From: Orychophragmus violaceus
Taxonomy: Eukaryota > Streptophyta > Magnoliopsida > Brassicales > Brassicaceae
Length of the DNA stretch: 64,000 nucleotides
Reading direction: 5' to 3'
Assembly (NCBI GenBank): GCA_030180135.1
Contig: CM058230.1
Span: forward strand, 17,857,082 to 17,921,081
Positions within the stretch are counted from its first letter, which is position 1. Every line of letters starts with the position of its first letter. Positions 1 through 10,414 of the stretch are shown piece by piece. The translations under genes were made by a program, and so were the position numbers. The notes beneath the pieces are model-generated. The model was not told the DNA's origin. It searched no databases and was given only the letters and a program-made list of their open reading frames with translations.

Positions 1-646
1 GTTTCCACAGACTATTACATGCACAACAATTCCGAGAATACTAGTAGTGACTATACAAACAATTACAACAGCTCCTCGATGAAGATTCTCAACTTCGAGT
101 GTTCTGACTCTTTTGTTACTGAGAACGTTAAGCATCAATCAAGCGATGTAAAGATAACCGCCAGTTCTGTTTCCCAGGATTTCAACAAGTTCCAAAAATT
201 TCTTCCTCCGCAAGTAACATCCCCTGTTTCGCCTCCTTCGCCTTACCAGTACCCTCCTAACCCTAGTTTCTTCCACATCCCCGTCTACTGGGGCTGCATA
301 GTACCAGTTTGGTCTACCCAAGGGACATCGACTTGTCTAGGAAAAAGGACAAGAGATGAAGTTTCACATGAAACTGTTAGAGAGAGCAACGACACTTTTG
401 TAAGAGCAAGATTGGATTCACCATCTGAATATTTTAATAACGAAGCAAGCGTAGGTACTAGCTACGGAGAATCATGTGTGCTATCTGGTACGGATGAAAC
501 GCGAGAAGGCAGAGCAATTCAGCTTTTTCATTAATGGATCTACAACAAAGGACAGCAACAATAGATTCGTCCATGAAACGTATCTTAACCTGCAAACAAA
601 CCCTGCAGCCATGGCAAGATCTATGAACTTCAGAGAAAGCATGTAA
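1..646 (+). CDS. CDF6: 3' exon of a Cycling-DOF-factor-like (CDF/Dof) transcription factor gene, frame-disrupted near its end
   Basis: The frame is open from base 1 to the stop at 532-534, so the gene starts left of the window and the Dof zinc finger is not included. Visible CDF-family motifs are the Trp-rich block (VYWGCIVPVW, about 265-315) and the CLGKRTRDE block (about 335-360). The family tail motif (QTNPAAMARSMNF) is also present but sits in the next frame, ending with a stop at 644-646. Between the two, roughly 475-530, the expected LVPKTLRIDDP block that precedes the tail is unrecognisable. The last exon therefore carries a frameshift plus a scrambled or shortened conserved block. Members of the family repress CONSTANS/FT in the nucleus and are targets of FKF1-GI degradation, contacted through C-terminal motifs, so this copy could be impaired. 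The CDF6 name rests on the motifs plus the nearby MYB117 gene, which is the At1g26790 neighbourhood in Arabidopsis. An assembly error is an alternative explanation for the shift. Confidence 0.75.
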
Positions 647-2002
647 CGTCAAACAGATACTAATATAGAATAGCGTCAAGGTCTATGTATTGATTGCTAC
701 CTTGGAGAAAATTGTAGATATTTTTGTTGTGTTGTAAAGCTGCAGATAAAATTTTTTAATATATATCTTATTTATGTGCCACAGTCACCATTATGTGCAC
801 TATCCTAACAGATGGATATGCTGAAGTTATGATGTCTTCTTTGGTAAATGTGGCTCTAAGATAATCTTTATTTCATTATTTTTCCCAGTGTATATAGAAT
901 AATCTGAGAAAAGAACAAAGAAAAGATGGGTATGTAGTTTATGCATTTGAGAAAAAGCAGAGCACCTCAACTTTCATCAGACCTTGGTTATAGAATCCAT
1001 CTAGTTGTCATAGAAGAAAAGCAAAAGTGGAGCATTAAGCCTCGTTTGGAAGAAAAAAAGTCTCTTCATTTGCGTCTAAAGGAAAAAGAAAATACTTTTT
1101 AAAATCATTTTCTTTTATAATTTTACCTCTTCGTCTATATATCTCAAATATTTATATATATATATATATATAACCTTTTTTTTGTGTGGAAACACTTTTA
1201 TGCGCTTTTTTATCATGTAGTTATGCAATTAAAGTTGGAGTTGGCGAAAGAAAAAATATCAGACTCGTAAAGATATACTTTAGATTTTTCTAATGAATTA
1301 CTCCATCTTTTAGAAGGAATTGGGTTTTACTCCAATTTTTAATTCTATTTTTATATTAAATATTTTTTTCATTTTGTTATTAATACATTTTAAGTATAGA
1401 ACTTACAAATAAATCATATTTATTTTGTTTTTTCAAAACTTTCACAATTTATAAAATTATATTACTTTGCAGTTTTCAAATAAAAATAGTGTAAAAATAA
1501 TAAATTGTATTTTTTTATGTTTCAAATTATTTAAAATTATTGTTAAAATATAGACATATATATAGTAATTATTGTTGTATTGATAAGCAAATGAAAAAAA
1601 AAATTCAAAAACCATTTTGTATTATAAAAAAAATTACACTATAATAGAGTATAAAATGAGTTCGTTTCAAATATAAAGTAATTTCACATATTTTCTATTT
1701 TCTAATACAAAAATAAAATGATGTTGAAAACATTTGGAATAGAAAATGACGTAGATTTACATATTTTTAATAGGCCTATAAAAAACTTCAGAACAGCATT
1801 CACAAAAGCTAATTGCAAATCGGCTTGTTTTGATGAGAAAACTTTTGCAAGTGTACCGTTTTGGTTTCTTTTCGGTCCTTTTAATTTATTTATTTTTAGC
1901 ATTATTTCAGTCATTTTTTCTCAATTTAATATATTTTATTTTTAATAATTAACTAAGTTCCAGTTCAAGATCACTCCCTAAACATGTATGTCATAAAATC
2001 AG
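647..2002. other. AT-rich intergenic DNA after the CDF gene
   Basis: No gene is seen. The first few hundred bases would contain the 3' UTR of the CDF gene. A short (TA)n tract lies at about 1153-1172 and long A/T homopolymer runs follow. The small open frames on both strands around 1700-1945 show no recognisable protein. Confidence 0.6.
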
Positions 2003-3697
2003 TTACAGTTGCAAGCATTTCTTCGCTTCTAAACTATCTTTCTTATACGACTTCTCAAAACACAACTTTGTGAAACTCATCTTCTTCCTAGGATCAAATA
2101 AAATGGCAATGATCAACATCATATTCATGTTTTTGATGTCTTCATAGTACTTTAGAAACTTTTGCAGCATATCCTCTAGTTTCAACTTCCAATTTGCATC
2201 TAAGCTACTTGTCAATGTGGTGAGATTCCTCTGAATTGTCACTATCTTTTTTTTTTTTTTTGGTCAACGAATTGTCACTATATCACCATAGCATTTGTAT
2301 GAGTTAACTTTAAATGAATCAGAAACAACCAAGGTATTGTTGTAAAACATGACCAAAAATATTACCAACTTCTACATTGCATTTCAGTCACTGGTAGCAC
2401 GAGGTCCGCATCTCTTAGTCGCATTCTCTACTTCAAAAAAGTAGTCATTATATAATATATCCTTTGCTTTCATCCTATCAAAAGTCACCCTAAACTATAA
2501 AGCTCTAGACAACATGAGAAAGGTCGAGTTCCACCTAGTTTTTACATCCAGAGGCAAGCTACCACGAGCCATCTTCCTAGTAATAACTTTTAGATCAAAT
2601 GCTTTCAACATGTTAGTAGATGATCTAACATATTAAAGTGCATGTGTATGGCCAATAGATTATCACCTAATTCAGTCAAACCATCTCTTGCTATCAAGTT
2701 GATTATATGCGTAGAATATCTTAAATGCAAAAAATTCCCATCTAATACTATAACATCAGGAGAAATCAAATTGAATTCATCATGAAATCTCTTAATAGCA
2801 TAAGTGTTAGCATTTGCATTGTCTATTGTGATGCATAAAACTTTCTCAATTCCCCACTCAACTAAACACTCTAAAAGGACAATTGATATGGTTTAACCTT
2901 TATGATATGTAAGATACTTGAAGCTAATGATTAGCTTCTTCAGCTCCCAAGTTTCGTCCACAAAATGTGCAATTATTACCATATAACTTAAACATGTCAA
3001 GAAAGAAAGTTAGAATTGTATGATCACATATATTACACGTTATAAAGAAACTACTAATATTATAATTTACCTATAACTTGGGAAACCCAAATATTTGTCG
3101 TAAGGGAAGCTCTCTGCTTGTTAGTGTAGAGCCACTTCTTCAGCATTTCTTTCTTCTTGACATACATCTCGACTATGTCTCTAGTCGCAGTCCTTCTTGA
3201 ATGAGGTTTGTAAAGATTAACATTGAATGACAAGAACAAGAGTAAATCAGAAACAAATCATAACAAAGTAGACTAGCTTACCTTATTGAAAAGTGTTTTC
3301 AGGCCATACTTTCAATGACAAAAAGACGCAACTCAGCTAACACCAACAACTCATTAGAAGCTTCTCTGAAAGTAGGCTCTGACACTTTGGAATTCTTGAA
3401 ATTTCATGTTGAACTAACAACAGGTTTAGTCTTGTCTTGCCCAACTAATCATGTTTTGTACTCCTTGCAGATTAGCAAATGCTTCTGGAGGTTTGAAGTT
3501 CCTGATTTTGAAGCACATGAGAATGTCTTATGGCAGTAGTGGCAGATGCACCTATCACGGCTCTCCTTTGTTCTAGTGTAGTGCGTCCACGCATCAGACC
3601 TTGTAGTAAGTGCTTTCATCACTTTTTTTAGCTTCTTACTAGCTCCAGTTGGTGCATCTGCTTCCTTTCTTTTTCTTTTCCTATCAACTGTTTGTTG
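2003..3697 (-). pseudogene. hAT-family transposase pseudogene hAT-1, main part (BED finger to catalytic region)
   Basis: Read on the minus strand, a BED-type zinc finger appears near 3425-3560 (CHYCHKTF, then LQKHLLICKEY: Cys2 with a downstream His/Cys pair). It is preceded by a lysine-rich stretch with a KRKRKEADAPTGASKK-like sequence near 3640-3690. Further along are the hAT blocks WGIEKVLCITIDNANAN (about 2815-2870), LDVKTRWNSTFLMLSRAL (about 2500-2560) and the part before the dimerisation domain, MNMMLIIAILFDPRKKM (about 2075-2140). In-frame stops and frameshifts interrupt the blocks and no C-terminal hATC dimerisation domain is found to the left, so the gene is dead and truncated. Its N-terminal exon lies 12 kb away at 15891-15965, separated by the insertion of element E1. 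hAT transposases cut and paste DNA with 8-bp target duplications. Terminal repeats of this element were not located. Confidence 0.8.
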
Positions 3698-3702
3698 GTC
3701 TT

Positions 3703-4882
3703 TGATATACCATGGATTTTAGGGCTTTTAGCCATGGTATATATCTTATTTATCGAGTCTTTTATTATGTTTTGGAGTCTTTTTAGTATGTTTACAGGTC
3801 TAGACACGTTTGGAGCAGAATTGGAGTTATTGGAGCATTCTGGAGCATTCTGGAGATTTAACCCGAGAGATGGACTTCACTGTCGAATTCACAGACCTGC
3901 ATCGATCGACATACTTGTGGCATCGATCGATGCAAGGTCGACGCAGACATTCTCGGCGGTTTAATGAGAAGAGTTTGGGAATTGCAACTTAAGCCCAGAA
4001 GTTTCTATAATTACAAAGAAGCCCCATCCGACTTTAGACCATTATATTAGGGTTTTTAAGCCATTGTTTAGGCTACGCTTTACTTAAGCTTTATTTTACT
4101 TTTGAGAGAGAGTTAGGGGCTGATCCTGATCTCGAAAGAGAGAGGAATTTGAACCCCAGTTCTTTATTTGATTTTATAATATATTTGGTTTTCTATTCAT
4201 GATGTCTTCTATTTCGATGAACATGTCTGAGTAGATTACATGTTAAGTTTAGGGATTCTCACAAGGGATTTCATGGAATTATAGGTTGATTAATCTGTAG
4301 GGACTCATACTTGCTAGTTCTTTATCTAGGATTGTTCTTAATTCTTAATCTGAAGTAGCTATCCAGATTTATGATGTTAGGTTGATTGATGCAACGACAG
4401 TTGGTTAATTAGCTAGAAAGAACCTAGATGAGCAATTGAATTACTCGCAAAGGAATTTGGTTTAATTGAATTGTGAACATATCGAACTCGATCTTAAAGC
4501 TAGTGTAATCTGTTAGTAATTGCAAAGGAATTTGGATTGCTGCACTTAGACTTAGAGAATTCTCGCGACGACAGTTGGTTAATTCTATATCTGTGTTTGA
4601 GTTCTAGAACAGTTCTTAATTAGATCCCGCTTGATTGATTGCTTGTGTTCCTGATTTCCTGAGAATTCCCTAGACTTAACGCTTCACTTCCTTGCTTCCA
4701 ACTCGCCTGATTTACTTTATGCTTGCTTTTTAGTTTCTTATCATATTTGCTTTCTCCTAGTTTAATCTTTTATGTTCTTAATCTATCGTTGACCGGAGTC
4801 CCTGTGGATTCGATACCCTAAGTACTACAACTACATCACTATGCACTTTCAGTTAGTATAGGGATTAAAACTCGACCTATCA
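3703..4882 (+). repeat. E1 5' LTR
   Basis: 1180-bp long terminal repeat beginning TGATATACCATGG and ending GACCTATCA. The first 45 bases contain an inverted pair (ATACCATGG ... CCATGGTAT) that could form a terminal hairpin. Two copies of the ATCGATCGA-centred motif lie at about 3899-3934. The retrotransposon promoter and polyadenylation signal should lie in this repeat, but I could not place them with confidence. Confidence 0.92.
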
Positions 4883-4888
4883 AGTTTT

Positions 4889-4906
4889 TGGCGCCGTTGC
4901 CGGGGA
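4889..4906 (+). other. E1 primer-binding site (tRNA-Asp type)
   Basis: Eighteen bases starting TGGCGCCGTTGCC and ending GGGGA, six bases after the 5' LTR, are complementary to the 3' end of plant tRNA-Asp. This is the usual primer of the Athila lineage. The identical site occurs in E2 (55377-55394, minus). Confidence 0.88.
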
Positions 4907-5049
4907 CTCTTTTGAGTCTCCGATAGATTTGAACTTAGGGTTTAGACTAGGTTTTTATTTTTTATTTTTTGTTACTAATTTTTTTCTTCTTTTCTGTTCT
5001 TGCGTTTCAGGTACGCCTGTAATCGCCCTGCATCGATCGACACGGTCAT

Positions 5050-5586
5050 GTGTGTCGATCGACACATTATCGAGCTTGCATCGATCGACGCTACTCTGCA
5101 TCGATCGACACATCGCGTAAGATGATGGGAATGATGGAACGGATGTTGGAAAATCAGCAGAATAACTCGTTCTGCAGAGCCTATGGTTCTTATTCATTCA
5201 CCAGAGATTATGAATCTCCATCGTATCAGCATGTTCCTCCTCACAATACACAGTCTAATAAGCTGATGAGCATGATGGAGCAGTTATTGGAGAAGCAGGA
5301 AGAGGATTTAAAATACATCAATAGCTCTGGATTTCAAGAAAGCAGGTTTGGTAATCAGCAAGGTAATTCTTATCAGAGAACCTATGGATCATCCTCATAT
5401 CATACACCTCCTGCTGCTAATGCTTATAAGAGCAAGATGGAATCCATGATGGAGCAGTTACTAGAGGATCAGACCAAGACTGTTGTAGACTTCGACAGAA
5501 AGTTGGATGCTATGCATGAAAATCTGAATGGGAAGTTTGAATCTCTGAGCACACATGTGAAGAAGCTGGATGTTCAAATCCAATAG
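5050..5586 (+). pseudogene. E1 gag C-terminal remnant (capsid core deleted)
   Basis: 178 codons open from the ATG at 5050, with the frame also readable upstream through repeated TCGATCGAC motifs. The protein matches only the C-terminal third of the E2 gag. It has repeated M(E/S)SMMEQLLE segments, a Gly/Asn/Tyr-rich stretch (QGNSYQRTYGSSSYH) and the closing KLDAMHENLNGKFESLSTHV block. The retrotrans_gag capsid core seen in E2 (WAALKSEFLRHFYDDA and following) is absent. It ends at a TAG (5584-5586) in the same frame as the next open frame at 5653. It is probably not a functional capsid protein. Confidence 0.7.
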
Positions 5587-5652
5587 ACATCTCAAGCAAT
5601 ACAAAGGCATAATGAAGTTGGGAAAGTTAAACAGTACAGATCCATCAAAGTT

Positions 5653-6468
5653 GTGACCTTAAGAGATGAGATTGAGTTGCTAGGTGAAGAAGAGAGCATA
5701 ATCTCGGATTTTCTGGATGAATATTGTCTGTCTGAGACATGCATCGATCGACACCCCCTTAGTGTCGGTCGACACGCAGTTCTGACGGCAATTTTGAGTT
5801 CTTACGACGAACAGAAATCTACCGACACTGAAGGTAGACATCAATTCAATGTCGACCGACACCACATCTGCATCGGTCGACGCGACAGTCGGGCAAACCC
5901 AATTTCGCCCAAATCTGATGTTTTTGTTGGGGAAAGGGTCTACAAACCTCCTATATTGTTCCCAAGAGTTCCTATAAGATCTAAACATGAGCAGAGTGTA
6001 GTCAAGTGCATGGTAGTGGTGGATAAGGAGATGAATGAAACTCCACCAGCTGAAGCTCCGCGATTTCATCCTTGTGTGTTGGGATATGCAAAAAAGATAA
6101 TCTCCGCTAATGGTCATTTGAAAGAAGAAGCTCATATTGGTGGAACTACAGTATCTGATAGTGGAGATAAGAAGATGGCGGTTCCTCTTGAACCTGCTCT
6201 AACATCTTCAGAGCCTGGAACTGCTCAGAAGCTGAAAGTTCCAAACATCAGATCTCCACCAAAGGTAAGATATAAATCACCCAAGCTTAAACCTCCTGAC
6301 CGCATTGTTTTGAATGCAGGAAAACGCAGTGTACCACCCAAGCTTCGCTCCCGCCCTGATGCTGTTTATTCATTCCTTGGGAAGCCTCATGATCTGAAAG
6401 CCTATACACCTCCTTGGATGAAGAGATATTCACAGAGACACTCAAAGTCTCTGTTGAAACCGCCATGA
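5653..6468 (+). pseudogene. E1 second open frame: protease-region derivative without the protease core
   Basis: 271 codons in the same frame as the preceding gag remnant, separated by one TAG. Its last 30 residues (FLGKPHDLKAYTPPWMKR, then a basic Ser/Lys tail) match the end of the E2 protease protein (AYSPPWMRRLEQRQKKS). The APRFHPCV block resembles PPYHPCV in E2. However, the E2 catalytic DLGA segment and the surrounding retropepsin fold are missing. Four copies of the TCGATCGAC-type motif are translated here as CIDRH/VGRH/VDRH/IGRR. The frame is long and clean, which is unusual for a dead gene, but no function can be assigned. Confidence 0.6.
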
Positions 6469-6504
6469 ATCTGATATCTTCCCATAGTCAAGCTAATGAC
6501 TCAA

Positions 6505-6531
6505 AACAAGCGCTGAGTGGGAGGCAACCCA
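6505..6531 (+). other. Conserved noncoding box shared by E1 and E2
   Basis: Twenty-seven bases shortly after the open frame stop, ending TGGGAGGCAACCCA, are identical base for base to 52424-52450 of E2 on the opposite strand. The upstream dozen bases (CAAGCTAATGAC) also match. A box of this kind is common after gag-pol in plant Athila elements. GGG...CCC can pair in a small hairpin. Its role is unknown; it may act on RNA folding, packaging or 3' processing. Confidence 0.7.
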
Positions 6532-7346
6532 ATGTTAGGTTCGTTTTAGTTTTCGTTTTTCAATTTGATTTGGTGTTTTTAATTTTCTGTTTTTGTGTGT
6601 TCAAAGGCTTGAGAAACAGGTAAAATCGCATTGCATCGATCGCGCACTTAGTGCATAGGTCGATGCAGTTACGATTTACGGTTTACCGATTCAATTGCGG
6701 TCCAGACATCGGTTATTCACATAACTGCGAGCAAACTTCGCCTTGCATCGATCGACACACTTGTGGCATCGATCGACACAGGGCGACGACAGGTACGTGT
6801 TCTGCAACTCTTCGGATTGTTTCGATTTGATTATTTATTCTCACCGACCCTAAGCTTGACACTACTAGGGACAGTGTGTTTTAAGTGTGGGGGAGGAGCT
6901 ACTGACGCACGCTTTCTGTTTTCTTAGAGTCAGTCCAGTTTTCAAAAAAAAAAATTATTGAGTCAAAACAAGTTTAAGTAAGAAACAATGATTTTTTTAG
7001 AAGATTAACAACATCTTGCAGGAACTTAAGTAACCATTGGGATGAAGTTTCAGGATCTATCTATGACTATTAGAAAACCCATACATAGATCAACCTACTG
7101 AGAACACCCACATCACTTCAGGTATCAGAGGATTCTTTTACTGACTTCAAACTTAATATTGACTTAGATTTCTCACCTAAGGGCTTGGTATACTTTGTGT
7201 CGGATTCCCTTGTTAGTTCTGACACAGCCTGTAAACCTGTCCTATTTAGTTCCCTTCTCCCCTTCCATAAAAAAAAAAGATAATAAACTGAGGATGAGTT
7301 AGTAACTCCGAAGTGGTCATTAGAGTGGTAGCTACAACTATCATAT
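6532..7346 (+). other. E1 noncoding internal region with internal polypurine tract and motif pairs
   Basis: No coding frame. It holds TCGATCGA-type motifs at about 6634-6665 and 6744-6780 and an internal polypurine box AAGTGTGGGGGAGG (6883-6896) matching the 3' PPT. The region corresponds to 51620-52420 of E2. It is interrupted at 7346 by Copia-1 and resumes at 14246. Confidence 0.6.
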
Positions 7347-7983
7347 TGTTGGGAATGTCCTGAAATCTACTGTACTATCTCTAGAAAGTATGATAAGTGT
7401 CGAGATCAGACATAAGTCATAAATACTGGGTGATCATGATGACTTGCTAGAGCCCGCTCTTGATCTATAAGTTTAGGACTTATTACCAGTATTGTATGAT
7501 CCCAAAGGGTCACACACCATAGCTAACGGGAAAGTTAAATGGAATTAATACGGTAAGATGCAAGGCATTTACTGTATTTGTACAGAGAATTGGGCCAGAC
7601 AAAAGACAGTCTTTTGTCTGATTTGGGTCTTGGGCCCAAAAGCCTAATAGGCCATTAGTTTAATTACTTGGGCCCATATAAGCAAGAGGGAGGCGCCATT
7701 AAGCAAAAAAGTCTGCGATTTCTAGGTCTGGCCGTCCTCTCTCTCTCTGTTGTTCCAGTTTGGTCTAGCAGCATGATCCAGTAGCTTGTAAGCGTGTGGA
7801 TACCTAGGAGGAGCCGGTTATCATCAGCTCTTGCAGATCTCGATATTCCTTTGATCAATCCGCTGCAATCACAAGGTAATAATCCTGATCTGTTTATGAT
7901 TCAACTGCAAATCACCTAGATCCTAGTTGATTATGTTAGGTTGTAATCTGATAATTACACCAATGAACACACATAATCCTACA
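7347..7983 (+). repeat. Copia-1 5' LTR
   Basis: 637-bp repeat with TGTTGG...CCTACA ends. A CT-rich stretch (CCTCTCTCTCTCTGTTG) lies at about 7735-7752. The matching 3' LTR is at 13602-14240. Confidence 0.92.
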
Positions 7984-7984
7984 G

Positions 7985-7996
7985 TGGTATCAGAGC
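7985..7996 (+). other. Copia-1 primer-binding site (initiator tRNA-Met)
   Basis: TGGTATCAGAGC begins two bases after the LTR. This is the standard copia primer site complementary to the 3' end of plant initiator tRNA-Met. Confidence 0.9.
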
Positions 7997-9484
7997 CTAG
8001 GTCGTTAGGTTTTTTCTGTTTGGATCATATTTAGGTTGTTTTAATGTTTAGAATCAAATTTGGCTTAAGAAATTTGATTAGAAAACTTAAAAACCTAAGT
8101 ATATGAATCGCATAATCCGATTGAAACCCATCGGTATGCGATGTGATCGCCCGTGTCGATCGACGAGGGAGCGAGATATCGATCGATATGAATCGGATCG
8201 ATTGCTTCTCGCTGTCCCGATGACCCGATCGCAACGAGCTGATGCACGCCGGTATCGATCGACGCAGGAGCGTGATATCGATCGATACACTGGCGAGAGA
8301 TACGGTCCGCGAGTAGCCAATCGGTTCAACCGAGCTTCACGGTTCGTTCTTCCCAAACCCGCGACAATGAACCGATCAATCCGATTGTGGTTCATTGTCA
8401 GCTTTAGCTTAAACCGCAGGTTAGGTCAAAATTGGCTAAAACACAAGGTGTTTCTTCCTGATTTTGGACTTAACCGAACCGATCCAATTTAATTGGTGGT
8501 TCAAGCGGTTAACCCAAAATCGCGGTTTGCTGGAAATTATTTAATACAATTGGTATTATTTAATTTCTGGTTAAACCGGATTTAAATTCAAAATTGAATT
8601 TTAACCTAAACCGAAGATTGGTCTAAGTTTGATTTTGTTGGACCAAATAATTTAGAGCTGGTCTGGTTTAGTAAATAACCAGTTGGATTTAGTAGTTAAT
8701 TTGGTCTTGGACCAGAATTAATGAACCGACTCGGTTATGTCAAATTATTGGGCCAATTGGAATTTTGTGGTCTTGGGCCAAGAATTGGGCCTATAATTTG
8801 TGACTCAACCGAAAACTTTAATAAAACATTAAATTAGAAAGTTTCTTTGATTAGAAGTTTCTAATTTTGGCATGTTAAGAAATTTCTAAATATAGTAAGT
8901 TTCTGAATTTAGAAAGTTTCTAAAATAAGTAGGTTTCCTAAAATTGGAAAGTTTCCCAAAATAGTAATCTTCTATTTTTGGAAAGAAAACCTAAAATCCT
9001 CAAAACCAATATCAAGCTTGGATGTCTTGCCCAATCTTGTCAGCTACTTAACGCTTATTCAATTACAGATATGGCTTACAGTGTGAGGTGTCTGTTTTTG
9101 CGTAAGTAAAGTAGTATATAGTCACTAATTTCATTGGGAGTCCCAGACTTTAGTGATTATTTGGCTGTAAGAGATTGGTTTTCTTGACTGGGCCATCGGG
9201 AGTCCCGGGCCTTGAGACATCTGGTGAATTGGGCCTTGGGCCCAATCCACAACCGAGAGTTATATAGATATAACTAGCTGTGTGCATGCTTACCAAGTAA
9301 ATCTAATTCCGGGTGACGGCCAGTGGCCCACTTTGGTTTTGGTTGAACATGGGTCTCGGAATCATTGCATTCTTATGAGGTTGAACAAAGAAATTTTGAA
9401 TGCAATGCGAGTTTTCTTATAAGTTTTAAGATTACTCTTTTATGAACTAAATAACTAAAACTCTATTGTCTCAAAATTTCAGTT
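7997..9484 (+). other. Copia-1 long untranslated leader
   Basis: About 1.5 kb between primer site and gag with no convincing protein. It contains four ATCGATCGA-type motifs (about 8156-8300), a run of degenerate repeats of GAAAGTTTCTAA type (about 8835-8990) and a GC-rich block with GGGAGTCCC twice (about 9137-9210). The repeat run and the block also occur, inverted, in the Copia-2 leader (63244-64000), so the long leader is a family trait rather than decay. The 129-codon open frame at 8103-8492 is not protein-like. Confidence 0.65.
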
Positions 9485-10414
9485 ATGACTAGCACAACAA
9501 ATCAAAACACTTTCTCGATCCGGTCTGTCCTTGAGATGGACAAACTGAACGGATCAAATTTCTGTACTTGGTACCGGAACTTGAGAAATATTCTCAAGCA
9601 TGAGAGCAAGGACTATGTCCTTGAAATTGCTCTCCCCGAGAAATTGAGATCAAGTGCCACACATGCAGAGTGTGATGCTTGGAACAAGCATTACACTGAT
9701 GCGGTTGATGTGCGAAATCTTATGTTGACTACCATGAGTTCTGAGTTGAAGCATCAATATGAGAACTTGGAGTCACCCATGGAGATTGTCGCACGCCTCA
9801 AGGAAAAGTACAAGGGACTTACACGAGTTGAGAGATGCCAGACTTTGAGGCGTCTCGTTGAGTGTAACCTCCCTGAGGGAAGTCCAGTTAGTTTTCATGT
9901 CAGTAAAATGATTAGTTACTTGGAAAACTTGGAAAGACTAGACTGTCCCATAAGTGCTGAGCAAGCCGTTTACCTCATCTTTCAGTCTTTGCCGCCGAGC
10001 TATAAACAGTTCATTACGAACTACAATATGAGCGGGATGTCTAAGATATTGACTGAGCTGCATGAAATGCTTAAAACAGCTGAGCTGAACATGAGAAAGG
10101 GTTCCCGAAAGGCACTTAGGGTGCAGAAGGATAAGGGTTTTAAGAAACCCGCAAAGGACAAGGGTAAGATTAAGGCCATGAAGATCTCGGATCAGAATGG
10201 GCCCAAGTCTTATTGGAAGCCCAAGTCCGACCCACTTGTGACATGTAGCTACTGTAAGGAGCAAGGGCACTTGACAAATGAGTGCAACAAATTCTTGGAA
10301 GATTTTGAAAGGTTGAAGATGGATTACAAGCCTTCATCTTCAGGTATTTATGATGTTTCATTCATCTCTACATTGAGGTATTCAATACCGAATTCAATGA
10401 TGACATTTGTATAA
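9485..10414 (+). CDS. Copia-1 Gag (UBN2-type capsid with zinc knuckle)
   Basis: The 309-codon frame begins with a conserved start also seen in Copia-2 (NTFSIRSVL near residue 10). Residues 20-200 match the copia gag fold (DKLNGSNFCTWYRNLR, LPPSYKQFITNYN). A basic segment follows, then a CCHC knuckle CSYCKEQGHLTNEC at about residues 258-271. Gag coats the genomic RNA and forms the virus-like particle in the cytoplasm. The frame should continue into protease as in Copia-2, but it closes at 10414 just where the DTG-containing segment is expected. This copy could therefore make Gag but no enzymes, unless helped by a relative. Confidence 0.85.
   Translation: MTSTTNQNTFSIRSVLEMDKLNGSNFCTWYRNLRNILKHESKDYVLEIALPEKLRSSATHAECDAWNKHYTDAVDVRNLMLTTMSSELKHQYENLESPMEIVARLKEKYKGLTRVERCQTLRRLVECNLPEGSPVSFHVSKMISYLENLERLDCPISAEQAVYLIFQSLPPSYKQFITNYNMSGMSKILTELHEMLKTAELNMRKGSRKALRVQKDKGFKKPAKDKGKIKAMKISDQNGPKSYWKPKSDPLVTCSYCKEQGHLTNECNKFLEDFERLKMDYKPSSSGIYDVSFISTLRYSIPNSMMTFV

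Noticed and set aside
1702..1945. Overlapping 70-75-codon frames on both strands
   Set aside because: AT-rich hydrophobic translations with no family resemblance.
5680..6135. 151-codon minus-strand frame inside E1
   Set aside because: Antisense shadow of the E1 second open frame, with no family features.
8087..8492. Frames of 102-129 codons in the Copia-1 leader, rich in Arg/Ser/Asp
   Set aside because: Produced by repeated ATCGATCGA words; no start context or domain, and it lies upstream of gag in a long leader.
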